A stretch of 6,722 nt of DNA from an uncultured Clostridia bacterium. Its GTDB lineage: Bacteria > Bacillota > Clostridia > Oscillospirales > Oscillospiraceae. Both the position numbers and the translations under genes were made by a program. The DNA lies in the NCBI GenBank assembly GCA_945487445.1, contig CALYTU010000080.1, forward strand, positions 1 to 6,722. Direction: 5' to 3'. Positions 1-5,555 of this stretch are shown here, piece by piece; the first letter of the stretch is position 1; each line of letters opens with the position of its first letter. The notes under the pieces are model-generated. The model was not told the origin of the DNA and searched no databases. It saw only the letters and a list, made by a program, of their open reading frames with translations.

Positions 1-99
1 AAGAACGGCGGCTGCGGCGAGTGCCAGACCTCTTGCCAGTCCGCCTGCAAGACCAGCTGCGGCATTGCCAACCAGAACTGCGAGAACGAAACGAAGTAA
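1..99 (+). CDS. scfA: SCIFF ranthipeptide precursor, C-terminal part (5' end outside window)
   Basis: This is the C-terminal part of the six-cysteines-in-forty-five (SCIFF) peptide, a ribosomally made, radical-SAM-modified peptide found across Clostridia. The frame is open from base 1 and ends at TAA 97-99, giving 32 visible residues. Six cysteines lie at visible residues 5, 8, 12, 16, 20 and 27 in the family signature CGECQTSCQSACKTSC followed by an NQxCE-like segment. The full peptide is normally about 45 residues, so roughly a dozen leader residues lie left of the window. The maturase encoded next is expected to form Cys thioether links in this core, as CteB does on CteA of Clostridium thermocellum. 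One oddity is that the residue after the fifth cysteine is Gly, where I recall Thr being common. Identity rests on the cysteine pattern plus the neighbouring maturase and is very secure; the peptide's biological role is unknown. Confidence 0.95.
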   Translation, partial: KNGGCGECQTSCQSACKTSCGIANQNCENETK

Positions 100-104
100 C
101 ATGG

Positions 105-135
105 AAAAAAGCCGCCGCTCGTCGGCGGCTTTTTT
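105..135 (+). terminator. Intrinsic terminator after the SCIFF precursor
   Basis: A perfect 7-bp GC stem, GCCGCCG (111-117) with CGGCGGC (123-129), closes a 5-base loop. It is flanked by six A (105-110) and followed by six T (130-135), so the A and T runs can extend the stem. It begins five bases after the precursor stop codon. The A-stem-T symmetry means it could work in both directions. Because the maturase lies 117 bases downstream with no obvious promoter, it probably acts as a partial terminator that makes precursor mRNA more abundant than maturase mRNA; this last point is inference. Confidence 0.9.
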
Positions 136-198
136 ACTGACCTCGCACGCAGCGTCCTCCTCCGCGGAAAAGGCTGCGCCGGGATAGAACAGACAGGA

Positions 199-226
199 CC
201 GCCGCGGCGCAGCGCGTTTGCGGCGG
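199..226. repeat. GC-rich inverted repeat upstream of the maturase gene
   Basis: CCGCCGC (199-205) and GCGGCGG (220-226) are perfect inverted repeats around a 14-base spacer, lying 15 bases before the AGGAG of the maturase gene (242-246). No T run follows, so it is not a standard terminator. It may be a leader RNA structure or chance in GC-rich DNA. The rest of 136-252 shows no gene and no convincing promoter. Confidence 0.35.
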
Positions 227-252
227 CCATCTCACAGAGACAGGAGAACCCC

Positions 253-1662
253 ATGATTCATCAATTCAAATTGAACGGCTGCAACATCGTTTTGGACGTC
301 TGCTCCGGGTCCATCCATCTGGTGGACGAGATTGCCTACGATATGATCGCGGGCTACGAGACCAGGGGCCGGGACGTTCTGCTTGCCGAACTGTCGGAAC
401 GGTACGCCGACAAAACCACCCCTGCGGAGCTGGCGCAGGCCTACGACCAGCTTACCGCCCTGAAAGACGCCGGCAAGCTCTTCACCCCCGACACCTACGC
501 GCCCATGGCGGGACAGCTCAAGGCCAAGACCTCCGGGGTCATCAAAGCCCTGTGCCTCCATGTGGCCCACACCTGCAACCTCAGCTGCTCCTACTGCTTT
601 GCCAGCCAGGGCAAGTATCACGGGGACCGTGCCATCATGTCCTTCGAGGTGGGCAAGCGTGCGCTGGACTTCCTGGTGGAGCACTCCGGCGCGCGGAAGA
701 ATCTGGAGGTGGATTTCTTTGGCGGCGAGCCGTTGATGAACTTTCAGGTGGTCAAGGACCTCGTCGCCTACGCCCGCTCCATTGAACAGGAGAAGGGCAA
801 GCATTTCCGCTTCACCCTGACCACCAACGGCGTTCTGGTGGACGACGATGTGATCGACTTTGCCAACCGGGAGTGCCACAACGTGGTCCTCTCTCTGGAC
901 GGACGGAAGGAAATCCACGACCGCTTCCGCGTGGACTACGCGGGCAACGGGAGCTGGGAGCGGATCGTTCCCAGGTTCCGGAAGTTCGTGACGGCCCGGG
1001 GCGGCAAGGGCTACTATATGCGCGGCACCTTCACCCACGCAAATCCTGACTTTTTGAAGGACATTCAGACCATGCTGGACCTGGGCTTCACGGAGCTGAG
1101 CATGGAGCCCGTGGTCTGCGCCCCCGACGATCCCTCCGCGCTGACGGAAGCAGACAAACCCATCGTCATGGAACAGTATGAGCAGCTTGCGAAGCTCATG
1201 CTGGAACGCGACCGGGAGGGACGGCCCTTCACCTTTTACCACTACATGATCGACCTCACCGGCGGTCCCTGCATTTACAAGCGCATTTCCGGCTGCGGCT
1301 CCGGCACCGAGTATATGGCCGTCACCCCCTGGGGCGATCTCTACCCCTGCCATCAGTTTGTGGGCGAAGAGAAATTCAAGCTCGGCGACATCTGGACCGG
1401 CGTGACGAACCACGAAATTCAGGATCAGTTCGCCGCCTGCAATGTCTACGCCCGTCCGGAGTGCCGCGAGTGCTGGGCGCGCCTCTACTGCTCCGGCGGC
1501 TGCGCCGCCAACGCCTATCATGCCACCGGCAAGATCACCGGCACATATCCATACGGCTGCGATCTGTTTAAAAAGCGCATGGAGTGCGCCCTGATGCTGG
1601 CAGTCGTCAGACAGCAAAACGCGAAACAGGAAACAACTATTGATGAACACACCCATCCATAA
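253..1662 (+). CDS. scfB: SCIFF maturase: radical SAM/SPASM thioether-forming enzyme
   Basis: This 469-residue enzyme is expected to install thioether bonds in the SCIFF precursor using S-adenosylmethionine and three [4Fe-4S] clusters, in the cytoplasm. Residues 1 to about 90 resemble the small PqqD-like RiPP recognition element that binds the leader. The radical SAM core begins at CNLSCSYC, with the CxxxCxxC cluster ligands at C108, C112 and C115, followed by FFGGEP and TTNG motifs typical of the fold. The C-terminal SPASM region has C348-x12-G-x4-C366, then C404-x2-C407-x5-C413-x3-C417 and C436, the expected ligand set for two auxiliary clusters; C340 and C396 are further candidates. Length agrees with CteB-type maturases. 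ATG 253 is chosen because AGGAG at 242-246 sits six bases upstream. The gene lies just downstream of its substrate gene and overlaps the next gene by 20 bases. Family assignment is very secure; the exact crosslinks on this substrate are inferred. Confidence 0.95.
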   Translation: MIHQFKLNGCNIVLDVCSGSIHLVDEIAYDMIAGYETRGRDVLLAELSERYADKTTPAELAQAYDQLTALKDAGKLFTPDTYAPMAGQLKAKTSGVIKALCLHVAHTCNLSCSYCFASQGKYHGDRAIMSFEVGKRALDFLVEHSGARKNLEVDFFGGEPLMNFQVVKDLVAYARSIEQEKGKHFRFTLTTNGVLVDDDVIDFANRECHNVVLSLDGRKEIHDRFRVDYAGNGSWERIVPRFRKFVTARGGKGYYMRGTFTHANPDFLKDIQTMLDLGFTELSMEPVVCAPDDPSALTEADKPIVMEQYEQLAKLMLERDREGRPFTFYHYMIDLTGGPCIYKRISGCGSGTEYMAVTPWGDLYPCHQFVGEEKFKLGDIWTGVTNHEIQDQFAACNVYARPECRECWARLYCSGGCAANAYHATGKITGTYPYGCDLFKKRMECALMLAVVRQQNAKQETTIDEHTHP

Positions 1663-3331
1663 CTTCGTAAAAGCCTACCGCGACCTCCGCCCCGTCCGAC
1701 TGCACATGCCCGGGCACAAGGGACGGGGGCCGTTGGGCTGCGAGGAATTGGATCTGACGGAGATCCCCGGGGCCGACGCGCTCTATGAGGCGGACGGGAT
1801 CATCGCTGAAAGCGAGGCCAACGCTTCCGCGCTCTTCGGCTGTCCCACCTTCTATTCCACAGAAGGATCGTCTCACTGTATCCGCGCGATGCTCGCGCTG
1901 GCAATGCAGGCGGCCAAAGCTCTCCCCGCGCGGGAATCGCCGCATTCTTTCTCCTCCGCAAGCCGGAGGACATATGAGATCGGATTCGATGCGGCAACCG
2001 GAAACAGAACACCGAAGACAGCGGACGGCGGACGCAGCCGCCTCGCTCCGCTCGAAATGAAGGGCCGCTTCCGCGTACTGGCCGCCCGGAATGTCCACCG
2101 GGCGTTTCTGACCGCGGCAGCCCTGCTCGATCTGGATGTCTGCTGGCTGCCCGTAACCGGGCTTTCTTATCTCTCCGCCAACCCGACCCCGGCAGAACTC
2201 AACGCCGCGCTTTCCGAGACGGGCGCGGCAGCCGTCTATCTGACCTGCCCGGACTATCTGGGTAAGCTGCCGGCACTTTCCCCACTGGCGGAGGTTTGCC
2301 ACGCCCATCGCGCCCTGCTGCTGGTGGACAACGCCCACGGGGCCTATCTGCGTTTTCTGACCCCATCCCGCCATCCCATTGACCTTGGCGCGGACCTGTG
2401 CTGCGATTCCGCGCACAAGACCCTGCCCGTTTTGACGGGCGGGGCCTATCTGCACCTGTCGCCCGCCTTTGCCGAGACGATGACGGCGGAGCAAGACGGC
2501 CAACAGGCAGCAGCCTTATTCACACCTTCCTCCACCGTCAAAAACGCGCTGGCCCTTTTCGGCTCCACCTCGCCTTCCTATCTGATCCTGCAGTCCCTCG
2601 ACCTCGCAAACTCGTATTTAGAGACGCTTCCCGAACGGCTGGCGGCGTTTCTGCAGGGGGTGGAGGCGCTGAAGGCGCGGCTGCGCGCGTCGGGCTGGCG
2701 TTTAATCGAGGACGAACCGCTGAAGTTGACCCTCGATCTCCGACCGCCCGCGGAGACAAACGTTGCTTGTCCGACTTCCGGTTCCCAACGGTCCCCTGAT
2801 TTCCTGCACGCTGGGACTGGCATTGCTTGTCCGCCATCCGGGACCGATCTCGCTTCTATGCTGGAACAACAGGGTATCTTCTGCGAATTTGCCGACGCGG
2901 ATTTTATCGTTTTCATGCTCTCGCCGGAGAACACGGCGCGGAATCTGGAACGGCTGGAGACTGTTTTGGTTGACATAATCCATCAGGCGGACGACGGGGA
3001 GCGGACATGCAATGCTTGTCCCTACACAACGCAGAAGGCTCCCACACCGCCGAGGGCTTTGGCGCTGCCAAAGGCTTCGGCACCTTGCGGACGCGATGCT
3101 GCCTCTCCCGTTGTCCAGGGCGCGATGCCGGAGGTTGTCTGCTCCATCCGGGAGGCGATGCTGGCCCCGGCGGTGACGATCCCGGCAGCGGAAAGCCTGG
3201 GACGTATTTTAGCACGCCCCGGCGTGAGCTGCCCGCCCGCCGTGCCCATTCTCATGCCAGGCGAGCGGATCGACGCGGCCGCACGCGACGCCTTTGCCCA
3301 TTACGGGATCAAGCTTATCCAGGTTCTATGA
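1643..3331 (+). CDS. PLP-dependent Orn/Lys/Arg decarboxylase-family protein with in-frame insertions
   Basis: A 562-residue fold-type I PLP enzyme of the Orn/Lys/Arg decarboxylase family (YaaO-like short branch). Family marks are HMPGHKG (residues 21-27), D229-N-A-H232-G for cofactor binding, S256-A-H-K259 with K259 the likely PLP lysine, GSTSPSY (307-313), and a C-terminal domain from about residue 500 ending in a PGERID-type motif. The product would be a polyamine or diamine such as agmatine or cadaverine; the substrate cannot be told from sequence. Family members of this branch are usually about 450-490 residues. The excess lies in three segments at about 97-140, 368-400 and 452-494 that interrupt conserved blocks and contain palindromic repeat sequence. 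ATG 1643 gives the best family-like start; TTG 1640 is in frame and better spaced from AGGA (1628-1631). It overlaps the maturase by 20 bases, suggesting translational coupling. The frame is intact, but activity with these insertions is unproven. Confidence 0.85.
   Translation: MNTPIHNFVKAYRDLRPVRLHMPGHKGRGPLGCEELDLTEIPGADALYEADGIIAESEANASALFGCPTFYSTEGSSHCIRAMLALAMQAAKALPARESPHSFSSASRRTYEIGFDAATGNRTPKTADGGRSRLAPLEMKGRFRVLAARNVHRAFLTAAALLDLDVCWLPVTGLSYLSANPTPAELNAALSETGAAAVYLTCPDYLGKLPALSPLAEVCHAHRALLLVDNAHGAYLRFLTPSRHPIDLGADLCCDSAHKTLPVLTGGAYLHLSPAFAETMTAEQDGQQAAALFTPSSTVKNALALFGSTSPSYLILQSLDLANSYLETLPERLAAFLQGVEALKARLRASGWRLIEDEPLKLTLDLRPPAETNVACPTSGSQRSPDFLHAGTGIACPPSGTDLASMLEQQGIFCEFADADFIVFMLSPENTARNLERLETVLVDIIHQADDGERTCNACPYTTQKAPTPPRALALPKASAPCGRDAASPVVQGAMPEVVCSIREAMLAPAVTIPAAESLGRILARPGVSCPPAVPILMPGERIDAAARDAFAHYGIKLIQVL
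1952..1970. repeat. Inverted repeat inside first insertion of the decarboxylase gene
   Basis: TCCTCCG (1952-1958) and CGGAGGA (1964-1970) form a perfect 7-bp stem around a 5-base loop. It lies within the segment (about 1931-2062) that adds some 44 residues between family-conserved blocks. The right arm followed by CATATG mimics a ribosome binding site and start, but the resulting frame is not gene-like. Confidence 0.5.
2043..2060 (-). repeat. Dispersed repeat fragment, relative of the copy at 6699-6716
   Basis: TCGCTCCGCTCGAAATGA matches the reverse complement of 6699-6716 at 15 of 18 bases; the three differences are A/G or T/C transitions. Sequences of this form, ending in TCGAAATGAC, are familiar to me as dispersed intergenic repeats in several bacterial groups. 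Here the copy is in coding sequence, inside the first insertion of the decarboxylase gene, and is read in frame. Confidence 0.6.
2755..2787 (+). repeat. Copy 1 of TGCTTGTCC repeat in the decarboxylase gene
   Basis: This 33-base unit is 24/33 identical to the unit exactly 60 bases downstream, sharing TTGCTTGTCCG (2763-2773) and TCCGG. GACAA and TTGTC make it weakly palindromic. It encodes NVACPTSG within the second insertion of the decarboxylase. Confidence 0.55.
2815..2847 (+). repeat. Copy 2 of TGCTTGTCC repeat in the decarboxylase gene
   Basis: This is the second unit, 60 bases after copy 1, with the shared TTGCTTGTCCG at 2823-2833. GGAC (2814-2817) and GTCC (2829-2832) are inverted. It is read in the same frame as copy 1 and encodes GIACPPSG. 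Confidence 0.55.
3003..3021. repeat. Copy 3 of TGCTTGTCC repeat, near-perfect palindrome
   Basis: GGACATGCAATGCTTGTCC is a palindrome apart from one T-T mismatch per arm and a central A. Its TGCTTGTCC (3013-3021) is 189 bases after that of copy 2, a multiple of three, so all three copies are read in the same frame (here CNACP). It opens the third insertion of the decarboxylase gene. Confidence 0.6.
3049..3081. repeat. Long imperfect hairpin inside the decarboxylase gene
   Basis: GCCGAGG (3049-3055) pairs with CTTCGGC (3075-3081) with one G-T wobble. After a single G-G mismatch, CTTTGGC (3057-3063) pairs perfectly with GCCAAAG (3067-3073) around a 3-base loop. Such a long palindrome within a reading frame is unlikely as ordinary coding sequence and supports insertion of a palindromic element. 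Confidence 0.65.
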
Positions 3332-3335
3332 CAAT

Positions 3336-3380
3336 CCCCACGGAAAACGAGAGGGGGTTCCGTGGGGGGCTTTCTTATTT
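3336..3380 (+). terminator. Intrinsic terminator after the decarboxylase gene
   Basis: A perfect 10-bp stem, CCCCACGGAA (3336-3345) with TTCCGTGGGG (3358-3367), closes a 12-base loop and is followed by a T-rich tail (3371-3380). It starts four bases after the stop codon and separates the SCIFF/decarboxylase unit from the isc promoter immediately downstream. Confidence 0.9.
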
Positions 3381-3385
3381 ACCCA

Positions 3386-3414
3386 TTGACAAAGTAGGTT
3401 AATGTGGGTATAAT
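3386..3414 (+). promoter_or_regulatory. Consensus housekeeping sigma promoter of the isc operon
   Basis: TTGACA (3386-3391) and TATAAT (3409-3414) are both perfect consensus hexamers separated by 17 bases. Transcription should begin near 3421, giving a leader of about 24 bases with AAGGAGG at 3432-3438. So strong a promoter suggests the operon needs a repressor. Confidence 0.92.
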
Positions 3415-3418
3415 ACCC
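3406..3418. promoter_or_regulatory. Candidate Rrf2/IscR operator over the -10 box
   Basis: GGGTAT-A-ATACCC is a perfect 6+1+6 palindrome that contains the whole -10 hexamer. A protein bound here would block RNA polymerase. The Rrf2-family regulator encoded at the end of this operon is the obvious candidate for autorepression. The palindrome is seen directly; the protein that binds it is inferred, and part of the symmetry is inherent in TATAAT. Confidence 0.5.
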
Positions 3419-3444
3419 GCAGAGAAACAACAAGGAGGCAATCC

Positions 3445-4638
3445 ATGACAATTTATGCTGACAATGCGGCAACCACCCGGATGAGCCAGACGGCGATCCG
3501 GGCCATGCTGCCCTATATGGATCAAATCTACGGCAACCCCTCCAGCCTGCATTCCGTGGGCCAGGCCGCCATGGAGGCCCTGACCGAAGCCAGGACCCGG
3601 GTGGCAGCGGCGCTGGGCGCGGCCAGTCCCCGGGAGATCACCTTCACCTCCGGTGGCTCTGAGGCGGACAACCAGGCCATTCGTTCCGTGGCCGTCTGGG
3701 GCAAACGCAAGGGCAAGACCCACATCATCTCCACCGCCTTTGAGCACCACGCCGTGCTCCACACCCTGAAAAAGCTGGAGAAGGAGGGATTCACCGTCAC
3801 CTATCTGGACGTTCACGAAAACGGACTTGTGACGCCGGAACAGGTAGAGGCCGCAATCACCCCGGAGACCTGCCTCGTCACCGTCATGTACGCCAACAAC
3901 GAAATCGGAACCATTCAGCCTATCCGCCAAATCGGCGCCGTCTGCCGGAAGGCCGGCGTCCTGTTTCACACCGACGCGGTCCAAGCCGTGGGCCACATCC
4001 CTGTCAACGTGCAGGAAGACAACATCGACCTGCTTTCCCTCTCCGCCCACAAGTTCCACGGCCCCAAAGGCGTCGGCGTTCTCTACGCCAAAAAGGGCGT
4101 GATCCTCTCGAATCTGATCGAGGGCGGCGCACAGGAACGGGGCAAGCGGGCCGGCACAGAGAATCTGCCCGGCATCATGGGGATGACGGCCGCCCTGGAG
4201 GAGGCCATCCGCGAACTGCCCGAAACCATGCCCAGGCTGACCCAGCTGCGGGATCGGCTGATCGCAGGGCTCTGCGAGATTCCCCACGGAGCGGTCAACG
4301 GCGATCTGGAGCACCGGCTGCCCGGCAATGTGAGCTTCTGCTTCGAGGGCATTGAAGGCGAGAGCCTGCTTCTTCTGCTGGACGATGGGGGCGTGTGCGC
4401 CTCTTCCGGCTCTGCCTGCACCTCCGGTTCCCTGGACCCCAGCCATGTCCTGCTGGCCATCGGCCGCCCGCACGAGGTTGCCCACGGCTCGCTCCGGCTG
4501 AGCCTGGACAGGGACACCACCGCCGAGGATGTCGAGACCATCATTCGCGTCACCAGGCAGGTCGTAGAGCAGCTCAGAGCCATGTCCCCCGTCTGGCGGG
4601 ATTTGACGGACGGAAAACGCGCGTTCGTGATTGAATAA
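3445..4638 (+). CDS. iscS: Cysteine desulfurase IscS/NifS
   Basis: A 397-residue cytoplasmic PLP enzyme that converts cysteine to alanine and passes the released sulfur, as a persulfide on its own cysteine, to the IscU scaffold. Visible active-site features are the cofactor-stacking histidine in EHHAVL (H101), D177 and Q180 in HTDAVQ, the PLP lysine K203 in SAHKFHGPKG, and the mobile-loop catalytic cysteine C325 in SSGSACTSGSLDPS. The SSGSACTS loop marks the group I (IscS/NifS) class and not SufS. Length matches the family. ATG 3445 is preceded by AAGGAGG with six-base spacing. First gene of an operon with iscU (15 bases on) and an Rrf2 regulator; clustering with the scaffold supports a role in general Fe-S assembly. 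NifS is the alternative name; no nitrogen-fixation genes are visible. Confidence 0.95.
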   Translation: MTIYADNAATTRMSQTAIRAMLPYMDQIYGNPSSLHSVGQAAMEALTEARTRVAAALGAASPREITFTSGGSEADNQAIRSVAVWGKRKGKTHIISTAFEHHAVLHTLKKLEKEGFTVTYLDVHENGLVTPEQVEAAITPETCLVTVMYANNEIGTIQPIRQIGAVCRKAGVLFHTDAVQAVGHIPVNVQEDNIDLLSLSAHKFHGPKGVGVLYAKKGVILSNLIEGGAQERGKRAGTENLPGIMGMTAALEEAIRELPETMPRLTQLRDRLIAGLCEIPHGAVNGDLEHRLPGNVSFCFEGIEGESLLLLLDDGGVCASSGSACTSGSLDPSHVLLAIGRPHEVAHGSLRLSLDRDTTAEDVETIIRVTRQVVEQLRAMSPVWRDLTDGKRAFVIE

Positions 4639-4653
4639 AAGGAGAAAAAAACT

Positions 4654-5085
4654 ATGGCACTTTACAGCGATAAAGTCATGGACCACTTCCGCAATCCCCG
4701 CAACGTGGGCGTCATCGAGGACGCTGACGGCGTGGGCGAGGTCGGCAACGCCAAATGCGGCGACATCATGAAGATCTATCTCAAGATTCGGGACGACCGG
4801 ATCGACGACGTGAAATTTGAGACCTTTGGCTGCGGCAGCGCCATTGCTTCCAGTTCCATGGCCACGGAGCTGATTAAGGGCCGGCCCGTCTCCGAGGCCC
4901 TCAAGCTGACCAATCAGGCTGTGACCGAAGCCCTGGACGGACTGCCTGCCCACAAGCTCCACTGCTCCGTGCTGGCCGAGGAGGCCATCAAGGCAGCCAT
5001 GAAGGACTACTACGACCGTCACGGCATCGCCTACGACGAGCATCTCTTCCCCGCCGCCCACGATTGCGAGCACTGCGGAGAATAA
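4654..5085 (+). CDS. iscU: Iron-sulfur cluster assembly scaffold IscU
   Basis: A 143-residue scaffold on which Fe-S clusters are built from iron and IscS-donated sulfur before transfer to apo-proteins. The three ligand cysteines are present: C35 in NAKCGD with D37 two residues on, C60 in FGCGSAIASSS, and C104 in HCSVLAEEAI, with H103 before it. The N-terminus MALYSDKVMDHFRNPRNVG is typical of IscU. The protein extends about 15-20 residues beyond the usual E. coli-like end and finishes with a C-x2-C pair (DCEHCGE). AGGAG-type ribosome binding site at 4640-4644, nine bases before ATG. Co-transcribed with iscS and followed after three bases by the regulator gene. Assignment is very secure; SufU is unlikely given the pairing with a group I desulfurase. 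Confidence 0.95.
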   Translation: MALYSDKVMDHFRNPRNVGVIEDADGVGEVGNAKCGDIMKIYLKIRDDRIDDVKFETFGCGSAIASSSMATELIKGRPVSEALKLTNQAVTEALDGLPAHKLHCSVLAEEAIKAAMKDYYDRHGIAYDEHLFPAAHDCEHCGE

Positions 5086-5088
5086 ACC

Positions 5089-5499
5089 ATGGCGGCGATG
5101 ATCTCGAGCCGGGGCCGCTATGCCCTGCGGGTGATGACGGATCTGGCTGGCCAGCCCCCCGAACGGCTCGTGCCGCTCAAAGAAATTGCCGACCGGCAGG
5201 GCCTTTCCCGGAAGTATCTGGAGACAATTATGGCGACCCTCTCCAAGAACGGACTGGTGGCCGGGCAGCACGGCAAGGGCGGCGGCTACCAGTTGAGCCG
5301 CCGCCCAGAGGAATACACGCTCGGAGAGATCCTGCGGCTCACGGAGGGGAATCTGGCCCCCGTGGCATGTCTGGAAGAGGGCGCCGTCCCATGCGCCCAT
5401 CCCTGCCCCACGCTCCCCGTCTGGGAGAAGCTGGAACACATCGTGGGAGAGTATCTGGACAGTGTGACTCTGGCCGATCTGCTTCCGAATTCTTTTTAG
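5089..5499 (+). CDS. Rrf2-family transcriptional regulator, IscR-like
   Basis: A 136-residue winged-helix DNA-binding protein of the Rrf2 family. The N-terminus SSRGRYALRVMTDLA, the helix-turn-helix around residues 27-55 (LKEIADRQGLSRKYLE), and the wing GKGGGYQLSR are characteristic. Three cysteines, C94, C102 and C106, lie where IscR-type members bind a [2Fe-2S] cluster, but with C-x7-C-x3-C spacing compared with C-x5-C-x5-C in E. coli IscR. The C-terminus (LPVWEKL...YLDSVTLADLL) is typical of Firmicute members. ATG 5089 follows iscU by three bases and has GGAG (5077-5080) eight bases upstream; ATG 5098 is a less well-spaced alternative. Being in the isc operon it most likely senses Fe-S or cysteine status and controls that operon, perhaps through the palindrome at 3406-3418. 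A CymR-like cysteine-metabolism role is the alternative, but the cysteines favour an IscR-like sensor. Confidence 0.88.
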   Translation: MAAMISSRGRYALRVMTDLAGQPPERLVPLKEIADRQGLSRKYLETIMATLSKNGLVAGQHGKGGGYQLSRRPEEYTLGEILRLTEGNLAPVACLEEGAVPCAHPCPTLPVWEKLEHIVGEYLDSVTLADLLPNSF

Positions 5500-5508
5500 G
5501 CGCTTCGC

Positions 5509-5535
5509 ATAAAGATCCCTCCCAGGCCATACAAT
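5509..5535 (+). promoter_or_regulatory. Candidate sigma-E promoter of spoIIP
   Basis: CATACAAT (5528-5535) matches the sigma-E -10 consensus CATACAnT known from Bacillus subtilis. ATA at 5509-5511 lies 16 bases upstream and can serve as the -35 core. Transcription would begin around 5540-5544, leaving only about a dozen bases before ATG 5554. spoIIP is a sigma-E-controlled gene in B. subtilis, which makes the match meaningful; no start site was measured here. Confidence 0.6.
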
Positions 5536-5555
5536 GGTCTGGGAGGGATCTTTAT
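5509..5555. terminator. 20-bp hairpin between the regulator gene and spoIIP, covering the spoIIP start
   Basis: The arms 5509-5528 and 5536-5555 pair over 20 bp with only one G-T wobble (5526/5538) around a 7-base loop. It begins nine bases after the regulator's stop codon. The right arm ends in ATCTTTAT, giving modest termination ability without a long T run. The right arm also holds the spoIIP ribosome binding site GGGAGGG (5541-5547) and the first two bases of the ATG, so in a readthrough transcript translation would be blocked as well. Confidence 0.75.

Noticed and set aside
1640..1642. TTG as the start of the decarboxylase gene
   Set aside because: It is in frame and only one codon before ATG 1643; ATG is preferred, though AGGA spacing slightly favours TTG.
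232..1656. A 474-codon open frame on the minus strand
   Set aside because: It mirrors the SCIFF maturase, has no recognisable domain, and is a GC-bias shadow.
1964..2060. GGAGGACATATG resembling a ribosome binding site and start codon inside the decarboxylase gene
   Set aside because: The frame ends after a short, low-complexity peptide, and the spacing to the ATG is too small. The GGAGGA is one arm of a palindrome.
2755..3021. CRISPR array from the recurring TGCTTGTCC units
   Set aside because: There are only three degenerate copies with unequal spacing (60 and 189), all within one open frame of a recognised enzyme.
1637..3255. Several further minus-strand and alternative-frame open frames across the decarboxylase gene
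   Set aside because: None has a recognisable domain or a convincing ribosome binding site, and all overlap the intact PLP enzyme frame.
3379..5439. A 686-codon open frame on the minus strand
   Set aside because: It is antisense to iscS, iscU and the Rrf2 gene, whose motifs are unmistakable. Long antisense frames are expected in GC-rich coding DNA, and its translation shows no recognisable family.
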